Part shown: piece by piece, positions 23,862-31,449 of the stretch
How the letters are laid out: each line of letters starts with the position of its first letter
How positions within the stretch are numbered: position 1 is the first letter of the stretch
IMG/VR virus record: IMGVR_UViG_3300042566_000706
Location: 1-64,000 of that record
Length of the DNA: 64,000 bases
DNA from: a virus
Reading direction: 5' to 3' (one strand)
Program-made: the position numbers and the translations under genes
The notes under the pieces: model-generated
What the model saw: the letters and a program-made list of their open reading frames with translations, nothing else
What the model was told of the DNA's origin: nothing
Database searches by the model: none

Positions 23862-24503
23862 TTACCTTCTTGTTTTTATCTTAAAATAAACACCGCCGTC
23901 AACATATGGGGTAAATTTTCCGGTCGTCCCGTCTAAGATTCTGTTTGCCACACCAATACCTAGATGATATATCTTATCTTCTTTTGTTTTATACATTATA
24001 CCAGTGCCAAGATGTGAAACTACATCAGGTTTACTTAAACTACCATTAAATCCAAAGTACATTTGACCTTTCTTAGGTTCTTTTGTGTAAACTGTATCTT
24101 TAATAATCATTTGTTTAATGTCACTAATAAACTTTCTGTTAACAATACTATTTTTAGATATTGTATCCATAATCGTAATAGTCCCAACATTGTTAGGTAA
24201 TGTTAGCACATCTTTATGTTGGATTTTCGCAAAATAAATCTTTAAAATTTCTGTTGTGTCAACTGGTGTTAATACCTGTACCTCTACTCTTTTTTCAACC
24301 TCCACCTCAACTGGAACCTCAATTTCAATTTCTACCTCAATTAAACTATCCACTGATATTGTATCGTGTACGGCATAACCTATTGAATCAACCCTTGTGA
24401 TTGTTCTATTTGGTAAATGCCCGCCTGGATTGTAAAAAGCCAAGAATAATAAAATTATTAAAATAACAATAATAAAATTCTTGGCTGTTAAATGTTTTTT
24501 CAT
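23862..24503 (-). CDS. Membrane-anchored protein with beta-rich C-terminus
   Basis: A 213-residue protein. One N-terminal transmembrane anchor (F-I-I-V-I-L-I-I-L-L-F-L-A-F-Y, about 10-24), a stalk with a repeated E-(V/I)-E motif (about 55-80), and a C-terminal beta domain (about 145-213; G-Q-M-Y-F-G-F-N-G-S-L and F-T-P-Y-V-D-G-G-V-Y-F-K) that resembles phage-encoded envelope or lysis-cassette accessories. It follows two membrane or secreted genes by 1 bp. Function unknown. Confidence 0.6.
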   Translation of the reverse strand: MKKHLTAKNFIIVILIILLFLAFYNPGGHLPNRTITRVDSIGYAVHDTISVDSLIEVEIEIEVPVEVEVEKRVEVQVLTPVDTTEILKIYFAKIQHKDVLTLPNNVGTITIMDTISKNSIVNRKFISDIKQMIIKDTVYTKEPKKGQMYFGFNGSLSKPDVVSHLGTGIMYKTKEDKIYHLGIGVANRILDGTTGKFTPYVDGGVYFKIKTRR

Positions 24504-24504
24504 A

Positions 24505-24930
24505 TTACTTAATCAATAATATACTAGTAGCAATTATCCCGACATAAGTTCCAACTTTATATAAAAATGTTTTGGTTCTTTGCCCTTTAAGTTCTTTTAA
24601 TAAACTTTCAGATTTTTGTCTTTCTAAACCAAACTGTTCATCTTTCTTAGAAATAATAACTTCTAAGTTTGTTATTTTTTGGTCTTTTAAAGTGTCTTTT
24701 TGTTTAAACAAACCAATTTGTTCGTCTTTTAGTGTTATTACTTTATTTAACTCAATAATTTCTAACTTAGCACCGTCGTAACGAAGCAAATCTTGAAATA
24801 CTAATCTAGCAACTTTTGTTGGTATAGTAACTTTAGTAGTATCTAATACAATAACTTTAGTTGTATCTGTTTGCGAATAACTGCTCAAGCTCAACATTAC
24901 CAATAGTAGTAATAGAATTAACTTTTTCAT
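24505..24930 (-). CDS. Secreted coiled-coil protein, possible spanin subunit
   Basis: A 141-residue protein with a clear signal peptide (M-K-K-L-I-L-L-L-L-L-V-M-L-S-L-S-S-Y-S-Q), a central coiled coil (about 50-115, with the repeated K-D-E-Q-(I/F)-G-L-(F/E) element) and a C-terminal hydrophobic helix (about 122-140). Overlaps the preceding gene by 74 bp in another frame, like Rz/Rz1 spanin pairs. There is no lipobox cysteine, so it is not a classical outer-membrane spanin. Disruption of the outer envelope at lysis is a reasonable but unproven role. Confidence 0.6.
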   Translation of the reverse strand: MKKLILLLLLVMLSLSSYSQTDTTKVIVLDTTKVTIPTKVARLVFQDLLRYDGAKLEIIELNKVITLKDEQIGLFKQKDTLKDQKITNLEVIISKKDEQFGLERQKSESLLKELKGQRTKTFLYKVGTYVGIIATSILLIK

Positions 24931-25192
24931 CTGTGTTGTTTTTAATAATAGTTATGTTTTTTGTCACGTTGTCGATATCTTTATCAACATTAACAATGTG
25001 ATTATCAACTTTTTCGATTTGATTGTCTATTTCTTTGTTTGCAATATAAACCGAATCAATTTCCTTTTGTAAGGATTCAATTTTAGCGTTATAACCCGCA
25101 ACGTCAGTTTTTATACCTTGATTTTGAAATATGGTATAGCCAGCCAAACAAGCAATCAAAACTAATAGGATGTTTGTTTTATCAATCTTCAT
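24857..25192 (-). CDS. Membrane-anchored coiled coil, possible inner spanin
   Basis: A 111-residue protein from the ATG at 25192 (M-K-I-D-K-T-N-I-L-L-V-L-I-A-C-L-A-G-Y). It has an N-terminal transmembrane helix then a long coiled coil with K-E-I-D-(S/N) and V-D-x-x-I-x-N-V-D heptads, ending E-L-E-Q-L-F-A-N-R-Y-N. The frame is open further upstream to 25228, but that would place the start inside a terminator hairpin and the TATTTATA motif, so I reject it. Its last 74 bp overlap the next gene. The layout matches an i-spanin. Confidence 0.6.
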   Translation of the reverse strand: MKIDKTNILLVLIACLAGYTIFQNQGIKTDVAGYNAKIESLQKEIDSVYIANKEIDNQIEKVDNHIVNVDKDIDNVTKNITIIKNNTDEKVNSITTIGNVELEQLFANRYN

Positions 25193-25206
25193 ATTATCTG
25201 TTTTAT

Positions 25207-25214
25207 TATAAATA
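25207..25214 (-). promoter_or_regulatory. TATTTATA motif, candidate promoter
   Basis: TATTTATA starts 4 nt after the terminator hairpin at 25219-25238 and 14 nt before the ATG at 25192 (minus strand). The terminator-motif-gene order is a strong positional argument that this is a promoter element. Confidence 0.5.
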
Positions 25215-25218
25215 CAAA

Positions 25219-25238
25219 GAGGTCGCAAAAGCGACCTC
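25219..25238 (-). terminator. Rho-independent terminator
   Basis: A perfect 8-bp stem GAGGTCGC / GCGACCTC with an AAAA (TTTT) tetraloop, followed on the minus strand by a T-rich stretch. It lies 25 bp after the stop of the zinc-ribbon gene. Confidence 0.8.
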
Positions 25239-25263
25239 AGAGTTAGACCTTGTGATTAGTTTA

Positions 25264-26061
25264 TTAGTATTTTGTACCACATTGTGGGCAGAACTTATAT
25301 GTGTCTTTTTTCCTTTTCCCGCCACATTCAGTGCAATATGTAGCCAAATCATCCATTGTTACCAATTGAGTTGATTTGGGTTTTATTTTCCACCAATTTG
25401 TGTTAGACGCCCAACTATTGAAAGATGTGCTATCGTATGTAAAGGATTGATTAGAATTGGAACCCTTTTCAACTCTACCTGTTTCAACCTGTCTTTTAGA
25501 TTTTTTAACCTTATCGGGGTTGTTTAAGAATGTATTTGAGGTACTAAACGTTCCACTTGTTAAAGACGCATTGTAAAACGTACTTGTACTTGTTGTGGAA
25601 AAGTTTGGAATGTTGTAATATTGTGTTCCCGTGTTGTTTATCCAACCTGGGTTAGATATCGTTAACGTGCCTGAATTACCGCTATAATATGTCGGTGGAG
25701 GAGTTTCGTTATAGAACTTAATAACCACATCACCATTATCAGCAATTGCTTCTTGTACTTCTAAATTATCACCATTTACAACATATGTTTCAAATAAAAA
25801 CTTCTTTGCCTCATCAAGATATCTTTCGAGGAAAACGCGTTCACCTGGACGAATTATAATACCATTACCAACGGCATTACCATTCATCTCAATTTTTGCT
25901 AAAACTTTATTGTGTGTTGGATTAAAAAGTTCGATTTCGAACTCATCACCGTTATTAAGATATACGGTGTCAATGTGCTGTTTTAATCTTTGTTTACCTT
26001 TAGTAATGAAAGATTGTGGTACAGCAAGACCAGTTGTGTTAACTGAAATTCTTCTGTTCAT
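25264..26061 (-). CDS. Beta-sandwich protein with C-terminal zinc ribbon
   Basis: A 265-residue protein. The N-terminal 120 residues form a beta domain (F-E-I-E-L-F-N-P-T-H-N-K-V-L-A-K-I, I-I-R-P-G-E-R-V-F-L-E-R-Y-L), a type I have seen in phage and giant-virus proteins of unknown function. The middle (about 120-190) is Ser/Thr/Asn-rich linker. The C-terminus is a zinc ribbon, Y-C-T-E-C-G-G-K then F-C-P-Q-C-G-T-K-Y. It forms its own transcript, bounded by terminators, with a structured 100-nt leader. Probably abundant or specially controlled; function unknown. Confidence 0.65.
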   Translation of the reverse strand: MNRRISVNTTGLAVPQSFITKGKQRLKQHIDTVYLNNGDEFEIELFNPTHNKVLAKIEMNGNAVGNGIIIRPGERVFLERYLDEAKKFLFETYVVNGDNLEVQEAIADNGDVVIKFYNETPPPTYYSGNSGTLTISNPGWINNTGTQYYNIPNFSTTSTSTFYNASLTSGTFSTSNTFLNNPDKVKKSKRQVETGRVEKGSNSNQSFTYDSTSFNSWASNTNWWKIKPKSTQLVTMDDLATYCTECGGKRKKDTYKFCPQCGTKY

Positions 26062-26063
26062 TT

Positions 26064-26171
26064 CCTTATATTTTTTTTGTATTTGAACCCGAATTCGTTG
26101 GTATTAATTCCAACTCAAATGCCTCTGGGACACTTCGACTTCAACCACAAGGTCTAGGAATAAATATAAGG
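26064..26171 (-). ncRNA. Structured tRNA-like leader RNA
   Basis: In the leader of the zinc-ribbon gene a 10-bp perfect inverted repeat (CCTTATATTT, 26162-26171 on minus; partner 26064-26073) encloses three hairpins in order. First, GAC/GTC with a G-G-containing 12-nt loop (26137-26154). Second, a 7-bp stem with two G-T pairs (26117-26135). Third, a 5-bp stem GTTGG/CCAAC (26097-26114). Then comes GGGTTCAAAT, like a T-loop. The order resembles a class II tRNA (D arm, anticodon arm, long variable arm), but acceptor and T stems do not pair properly. It may be a cis-acting element or a decayed or unusual tRNA. Confidence 0.45.
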
Positions 26172-26180
26172 GAATAAATA
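26159..26180 (-). promoter_or_regulatory. Two TATTTATT motifs after a terminator
   Basis: TATTTATT occurs on the minus strand at 26173-26180 and 26159-26166, right after the terminator at 26187-26205 and at the head of the structured leader. Probable promoter of the zinc-ribbon transcript. Confidence 0.45.
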
Positions 26181-26186
26181 AAAAAA

Positions 26187-26205
26187 GGGAAGTTAAAAAC
26201 TTCCC
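26187..26205 (-). terminator. Rho-independent terminator
   Basis: A perfect 8-bp stem GGGAAGTT / AACTTCCC with a 3-nt loop, followed by seven T on the minus strand, 36 bp after the clpP stop. Confidence 0.88.
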
Positions 26206-26240
26206 GATTTGTTGAAACCAAAATGTTGAATAAATTAACC

Positions 26241-26912
26241 CTATTTTCTTTTGACAACTTCGTCAATAATACCATATGCTAAAGCATCGTCAGAACTCAA
26301 CCAGAGATCCCTAGATGCATCTTGTTTAACTTGTTCACCTGTTTTACCACAATAACCACCTAATAGGTCAAATAATGTGTTATTTAATTTATCCCACTCA
26401 ACCATATCAATCTTAGCATCTTGGATGTTACCTCTAAAACCTCCAGATGATTGGTGTAACATTGTTCTTGAGAATCTCAATGAACCACGTTTTCCCTTTG
26501 TTCCTGCTCCTAAAAGGATTGAACCCATAGATGCGGCCATTCCAGTATTAATCGTCCTAATATCGGACTTAATGTAATCCATAACATCAACCATTGATAA
26601 ACCAGATTTAACGCTTCCGCCTGGGGTATCGATATGCATAGTTATGTCATTAGTATCTAAACTGTCTAGGAACATTAACTGTGCTTGAGTAATCACTGAC
26701 ATATTATCGTTAACCTCACCAGCAACCCAAATGATTCTTTCCATCATTAAACGTGAAAAAACATCCATTTGTGTGACATTCATTTGTCTTTCTTCTAAGA
26801 CATACGGTGTTAAACTATCCTCAATACTTTTTTGATGATAATGCATGTTTAAGGAACTAATCCCACGGTCTTTTGCATATAAACCAAAATCTTTGTAATC
26901 TTTGGGTGTCAT
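26241..26912 (-). CDS. clpP: ClpP-family serine protease
   Basis: A 223-residue ClpP/crotonase-fold peptidase (family S14). Visible elements: I-W-V-A-G-E-V (about 60), H-I-D-T-P-G-G-S-V-K-S-G (about 93-104), G-M-A-A-S-M-G-S with the catalytic Ser (about 123-130), M-L-H-Q-S-S-G-G with the catalytic His (about 152) and a C-terminal D-D-A-L-A-Y-G-I-I-D-E-V. Length is near normal for ClpP. In phages this fold can be the prohead maturation protease or a partner of host ClpX/ClpA; no capsid genes lie beside it here to decide. Single-gene transcript ending in a strong terminator; divergent from the exonuclease gene. Confidence 0.9.
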   Translation of the reverse strand: MTPKDYKDFGLYAKDRGISSLNMHYHQKSIEDSLTPYVLEERQMNVTQMDVFSRLMMERIIWVAGEVNDNMSVITQAQLMFLDSLDTNDITMHIDTPGGSVKSGLSMVDVMDYIKSDIRTINTGMAASMGSILLGAGTKGKRGSLRFSRTMLHQSSGGFRGNIQDAKIDMVEWDKLNNTLFDLLGGYCGKTGEQVKQDASRDLWLSSDDALAYGIIDEVVKRK

Positions 26913-26966
26913 AGTATCTATCTTTTTAACAAATATATGATTTTAACCCCAATAAAAAAAATTTCA

Positions 26967-26974
26967 TATTTATT
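26967..26974 (+). promoter_or_regulatory. TATTTATT motif (plus strand)
   Basis: TATTTATT in the coding orientation, 3 nt before the ATG at 26978. It shows that the motif follows gene direction on both strands. Confidence 0.35.
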
Positions 26975-26977
26975 ATT

Positions 26978-27772
26978 ATGATAAAAATCTTAGACGTGCT
27001 AAATGAGGAGATTGTTTCTCCGGGTGCTAATAAATTATTAAGGTGGTTTGCAGACCACGCTGATCACACATATGTGTTCTTCGACACCGAAACAACCGGC
27101 CGTGGACCCTCAAGTGGTGACCAATTAACCCAAATTGGAGCCATAGCGACATTCTTTAATACCGAAACCCTAAGGTTTGCTGAAATAGATAGATTTAATG
27201 TTAAAATTAAATTAAATCCAGAAATGTTAGCCAAGGTTAATGATGAACCTGATAGAGAATTGCCAGATGACCCAGAAAGATTAAAAAAGATGTTTAGTTA
27301 TTCTAAAAAAGCAATTTTAAAATATAACCATTACGATTTAGCAAACTCAGAATCATTTACTGAAGAAAGAGAAGCACTAGAAGAATTTGATAACTATCTA
27401 GATTCTCATGGTGATGTTATTTTATTTATACATAATGCACCATTTGATTTGCCGTTTGTTGAAATAAGTGAAGTGTTTAAAACAAAAAACCGTTTGGTCT
27501 TTGATACACTAGAATTCTTTAGATATAGATTTCACCCAATTTTAGCTGAATTATCAAAGACAAGTGATAGACATAAAACATTGTACAATCAAATTCCAGG
27601 CGAAAATAAAAAATCAAGCGCACTCGCTGATTTAGTGAAAGGGTTTAACCCAGATCCAGATGAGTATGCTAAGAAATTAGAAATGGCTCATGAAGCGTTA
27701 ACTGATTGCGAGAACACTATTGACGTATTTCAAAAAGCATTACTCGCAATCTATCAACATCTTAATACCTAA
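26978..27772 (+). CDS. DnaQ-like DEDDh 3'-5' exonuclease
   Basis: A 264-residue exonuclease. Exo I motif F-F-D-T-E-T-T-G (about 34-41), Exo II H-N-A-P-F-D-L-P-F (about 150) and Exo III H-E-A-L-T-D-C-E-N (about 238-246, H-x4-D), the full DEDDh set. It lacks a polymerase domain, so it resembles the DNA polymerase III epsilon / RNase T type: proofreading or DNA-end/RNA trimming. One of only four plus-strand genes; it ends with a 4-bp convergent overlap with the gp46-like gene. Confidence 0.88.
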   Translation: MIKILDVLNEEIVSPGANKLLRWFADHADHTYVFFDTETTGRGPSSGDQLTQIGAIATFFNTETLRFAEIDRFNVKIKLNPEMLAKVNDEPDRELPDDPERLKKMFSYSKKAILKYNHYDLANSESFTEEREALEEFDNYLDSHGDVILFIHNAPFDLPFVEISEVFKTKNRLVFDTLEFFRYRFHPILAELSKTSDRHKTLYNQIPGENKKSSALADLVKGFNPDPDEYAKKLEMAHEALTDCENTIDVFQKALLAIYQHLNT

Positions 27773-30108
27773 TTCATTTTAGCCGTCACATAGTCGATTG
27801 ATGATATGTTATCATCTTTCTTAACCATGATAATATTATCTGACCAGTTTCTAATTAATGGGTTGTGTGATATTACAAAAATGTGTTCAAAGTAATTCTT
27901 AATCTTTTTAAAGAACTCACCAACCATTTCTAAATTTTCATCAGCTATCTTACCAAATACTTCGTCCATCACTACAATGTTTGGTTTAGGTAGAGATGAC
28001 ACTTTAGTTAATACACTTCTTAATGCTAATGACGATATTGTTCTTTCATAACCAGAGCCAGCATTAAGTGGTTTAACCACTCTTGTTTCATTATCAATCA
28101 TAATGAATTCAACTTCATTCTTGTCATTGATATTCAATTCTAGTGTGAAGTATGAACTATCTAAAAGCAATCTTGATAATTCTTGATTTAGAAGTGGTAT
28201 CATATTTTTCAAGATAACTTTTGAAATACCATTCTTACCAAACACCATCAAGTAGGTTTTGAACACTTGCAAATATTCTTCCTCGCCTTTAATTTTTTCA
28301 ATCAACTTAATATTGTTTTCAATCTTTTCTTTAAGATTGCTAATATTATTTTTATGTCTTTCAATATTGTTTAAGGTTTGTTGAATATCCGCGTTTGCTG
28401 TTTCAATCTTAGTTCTTAAAGTAATGATTTCTGCCTCAATCTTTTGGTTATTTTCCAATTTAGATTTGTTGCTATCATAGCGGTCTAACTTTGATTGTTT
28501 AGAATCAATCTCAACTTGTTTTTGTTCAACCTCTAATTCGAATCTACTTTTACGAAGTTTATTTCTTTCGTATTCGTCATATTCTTTTTTAATCGCAGCG
28601 TATAACTTTTCAGCGTCATTTGCTTCGGTGTATTGAGATTTTAGTTCCCCTTGTTTAGTTTTTAAATCCTCAATCTCTTTCTTGATTTTTTCAATCTCAC
28701 TAGTGTGGTCAACCTCATCTAACGCTCTGTGACATGTTGGACATACACTACCTTTTTCTAATTGATTAACTAAATTTTCATTACGAGTAATGGTTTCACT
28801 AACCAGTTTACCTTCAACAACGATTGAATTAACTTTATCTTTTAACTTATCGTGTTCTTCGTCTAAATAATACTGCGATGGCTCCACAACACTTACCGCA
28901 TCGCCTTGGCTCTTACTAGATGATTGAAGACGCTTAAGGTCATCAATCTCTCTTTGCAATAAAGTTGGGTTAGTTCTTATAAGATCATCATCGATGTCGT
29001 TATTCTTTTGACCCAATATAAAATCTCGTCTATCTTCTAGATTTTTTAAGGCGTCTTTAAAACCATCTAAAGCTACACCTAATTCACCAATCTGCGTATT
29101 AGAATTTTCAATTGAATCTTCAAACGTTTTAATCTGATCCTCTAAATCTGTTTTGTTGTTGGTGTTAGAAACTAATTTCTTACTCCATTCACTATACATT
29201 TCTTTAGCAATATCCTCTTTTTGTTTTAAGGATTCTAACCCAAGAAATTTAGTGATGATTTGTCCTCTAGCAGTTGGTTTACTTTCAATAAGTTCTTCTA
29301 AGTTATAACCAGTTGTTAAAATTGTAGATAAGAAATCTTCTTCAGTTCCAATAGCGGATGTAATTAATATCTCTGTCTCTCTTCTTTGTTCACCAGATAA
29401 ATTAATCAATTCACCTTCTGGTGATTTCTTAAAGAACTCCAAATCATTTTTAACCGTGTATTCACCTGACTTACTTTTTTTGCGAGTAATAGTTCTACTG
29501 ATAAGATAATCATCACCATCAATTGTAACCTCACCTTTTACCTTAACTTCATCTGAATCGGAAAACTTGTTGAATATCTCTCCGTTAGTTTTTGTTTTGG
29601 TTGTTGAATTAAAGAACAAAAACATCAATAAATCAACAGTTGCGGTTGACTTACCACCAAAATTTTTAGGTGTTGATTCAATTACTGTGATGCCGTCTAA
29701 ATCTGTAAAATCAATTACATTCCCTTCACCATAGGATAGGAAGTTTGAGAATTCAACCTTTTTAATAAACCATTTATTATATCTAACCTTGTTCTGATTT
29801 AATTTATCGATTTCACCATTAACACGGTCATCTAAACGATTTATAAAATCCCATTTAATCGTTGACTGGTTCTCAGTTAAGAACTCCTTTACCAAGTTTT
29901 TTTGATATTGAGGGTCCAATATATTATCAGACGCCTCTAACGATTTCAACTTCGCATTGGATGAGTTGTTGATTGTCTTTGTAACAATCTTAACATTCGT
30001 GCTATTGTATTTGTTTTGGAAATACGATTTAACACGTTTGATTCTTTCTTGGGTAAGATTCTCTGGAGTATCTTCCCACTCAACTTTAATAAAAGGGTTA
30101 TTATACAT
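27769..30108 (-). CDS. Recombination nuclease subunit gp46-like (Rad50/SbcC)
   Basis: A 779-residue SMC-type ATPase. Walker A region T-P-K-N-F-G-G-K-S-T near 150, long coiled coils (about 290-440 and 480-620) joined by a zinc hook V-C-P-T-C-H-R near 456, signature A-G-S-G-Y-E-R-T-I-S-S-L near 687 and Walker B N-I-V-V-M-D-E-V-F-G near 711. With the gp47-like nuclease at 31928-32746 it should resect DNA ends for recombination-dependent replication. Walker A normally lies near residue 35; here a 110-residue N-terminal extension precedes the usual start (F-S-N-F-L-S-Y-G). Overlaps the upstream gene by 8 bp. Confidence 0.92.
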   Translation of the reverse strand: MYNNPFIKVEWEDTPENLTQERIKRVKSYFQNKYNSTNVKIVTKTINNSSNAKLKSLEASDNILDPQYQKNLVKEFLTENQSTIKWDFINRLDDRVNGEIDKLNQNKVRYNKWFIKKVEFSNFLSYGEGNVIDFTDLDGITVIESTPKNFGGKSTATVDLLMFLFFNSTTKTKTNGEIFNKFSDSDEVKVKGEVTIDGDDYLISRTITRKKSKSGEYTVKNDLEFFKKSPEGELINLSGEQRRETEILITSAIGTEEDFLSTILTTGYNLEELIESKPTARGQIITKFLGLESLKQKEDIAKEMYSEWSKKLVSNTNNKTDLEDQIKTFEDSIENSNTQIGELGVALDGFKDALKNLEDRRDFILGQKNNDIDDDLIRTNPTLLQREIDDLKRLQSSSKSQGDAVSVVEPSQYYLDEEHDKLKDKVNSIVVEGKLVSETITRNENLVNQLEKGSVCPTCHRALDEVDHTSEIEKIKKEIEDLKTKQGELKSQYTEANDAEKLYAAIKKEYDEYERNKLRKSRFELEVEQKQVEIDSKQSKLDRYDSNKSKLENNQKIEAEIITLRTKIETANADIQQTLNNIERHKNNISNLKEKIENNIKLIEKIKGEEEYLQVFKTYLMVFGKNGISKVILKNMIPLLNQELSRLLLDSSYFTLELNINDKNEVEFIMIDNETRVVKPLNAGSGYERTISSLALRSVLTKVSSLPKPNIVVMDEVFGKIADENLEMVGEFFKKIKNYFEHIFVISHNPLIRNWSDNIIMVKKDDNISSIDYVTAKMN

Positions 30109-31054
30109 TTTGTGTTTCCTTTGGAATATAGGTTAAAGAAATGATATTTTGTCCTGTGTAATTAATTGTCATCACATTTTCATATAATGATGCCGGGTTT
30201 TGCGTAATATCTTCTGGTAATTCATTACCACTGTAACCACCATATTTGTGACTATTAAGTTTAATATTCTTATCCATGTTTATTTTAGTAAAATCCATAC
30301 CTAAGTTTTGGAATGGTAAAGATAAGTGATTTAATTTCTCTTTTACCAAAGATAAACGAGTTTCTTCGTCAATATTTTTACTGTTTAAACGTTTATTAAA
30401 GAATTCATAACCACCAAACATCTTTTTTGCTTCGTTTAATAAGCGTTCTGTGTCTTTTGAGAAACTAAATTTTTTAAATAATACCTTTAAAAATTTATCT
30501 TGAAATAAATCGTTTTTAAATAATTTATCTGCCCAGTTCTTAAAGTTTGTGGGGTATTTGTTTACCGTATTATATACCGCATCTGAAATATACAGAAGTT
30601 GTAATAACTCTTTTGATTCAAATAACTCAGGAAGATTTAATTCTTCTGAATATAATTCAATTAGATAATGTGCGGTACCAAACGGGTACTTACCAGTATA
30701 TTCTTTTACGGTTACACCAAACTGATAGTTAGGGTTTAAACAATTAACCAATCTGTCTTTAATTTCCTCGTAAACTTTAGGGCTTGTAATGTTATTATGA
30801 TTACCAACAGATAATACATCTGGTAAGAACATTTCAACGTCAACAAAAACATAATCACTTAGCTTGTCGTTTTCATCAATACCATAAATGTTGTTATATA
30901 AATCCGATACGCCAACAACATCTAATCCTGTTAATCTACTAATAATAAACGCGGAATATAATCCGTCAGGGTCTAACTGTGCTATAATACCTTTTTTGGT
31001 TTTAGCGGTTTCCAACCATTTAATTTTTTTTACTTCAAATTCACTTGATGTCAT
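30101..31054 (-). CDS. DHH-like phosphoesterase candidate beside gp46
   Basis: A 317-residue protein. The N-terminal part shows I-I-A-Q-L-D-P-D-G-L-Y-S-A (about 23-35), Y-V-F-V-D-V-E-M (about 68-75) and S-V-G-N-H-N-N (about 82-88), in the order and spirit of DHH-family motifs (D-x-D-G, x-x-D, D-H-H). The match is incomplete: G-N-H-N replaces D-H-H. The rest is helical and unrecognised. It overlaps the gp46-like gene by 8 bp, so a nuclease or accessory role in recombination is plausible. Confidence 0.5.
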   Translation of the reverse strand: MTSSEFEVKKIKWLETAKTKKGIIAQLDPDGLYSAFIISRLTGLDVVGVSDLYNNIYGIDENDKLSDYVFVDVEMFLPDVLSVGNHNNITSPKVYEEIKDRLVNCLNPNYQFGVTVKEYTGKYPFGTAHYLIELYSEELNLPELFESKELLQLLYISDAVYNTVNKYPTNFKNWADKLFKNDLFQDKFLKVLFKKFSFSKDTERLLNEAKKMFGGYEFFNKRLNSKNIDEETRLSLVKEKLNHLSLPFQNLGMDFTKINMDKNIKLNSHKYGGYSGNELPEDITQNPASLYENVMTINYTGQNIISLTYIPKETQNV

Positions 31055-31074
31055 TTTTTGTTATTTTATTTATA

Positions 31075-31392
31075 TTATTTTATTCTACTTTCTTCAAAAA
31101 ATTCAACTATTCCGTTTATAGCCCAGACGATGCCGGCCGTATACATACCATCAAAAAATATTGCTGGAATCCAATTAATGTCAAATATTTTAGTTGACAG
31201 CCCGCCCAAAACTAATGATAAGAAAAATCCGCACCAAGTTGATGTACAAAGCATACAACCAACAAGATCTCCAAAAAATTTTGAGTGTCTCTTAATGAAC
31301 TCCCTAGGTTTATCGAATATTGATCCGTAAACAATTATTGTTGTCATACCGTAAGCCATAAAAGCCCAGAAAAATAATAATGTCATATTCAT
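31075..31392 (-). CDS. Small membrane protein with Cys/Trp motif
   Basis: A 105-residue protein with three or four hydrophobic helices. The central C-M-L-C-T-S-T-W-C-G-F-F-L-S (about 46-59) recalls the C-x2-C-x3-W-x-G pattern of the DUF1360 family of small bacterial and phage membrane proteins. No function is established for that family. A holin-like role is possible but there is no specific evidence. It sits between the DHH-like and coiled-coil genes. Confidence 0.6.
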   Translation of the reverse strand: MNMTLLFFWAFMAYGMTTIIVYGSIFDKPREFIKRHSKFFGDLVGCMLCTSTWCGFFLSLVLGGLSTKIFDINWIPAIFFDGMYTAGIVWAINGIVEFFEESRIK

Positions 31393-31449
31393 ATGTTTTT
31401 ACTAATATACTTTATTTACCACATAATAAAAAATAACCGTTGCCCGATT

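Noticed and set aside
23854-23865. Perfect palindrome GTAATTAATTAC between convergent genes
   Set aside because: It is made of overlapping stop codons in AT-rich sequence, with no GC core or T run, so it is not a credible terminator or operator.
25193-25228. Upstream start for the possible inner spanin at 25228
   Set aside because: It would begin inside the terminator hairpin and include the TATTTATA motif. The ATG at 25192 directly precedes the membrane anchor.
26064-26171. A canonical functional tRNA gene
   Set aside because: The GGGTTCAAAT element is followed by bases that cannot pair as a T stem, the 7-bp acceptor stem is not positioned correctly, and the base before the putative anticodon is not T. 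Kept only as a tRNA-like leader.
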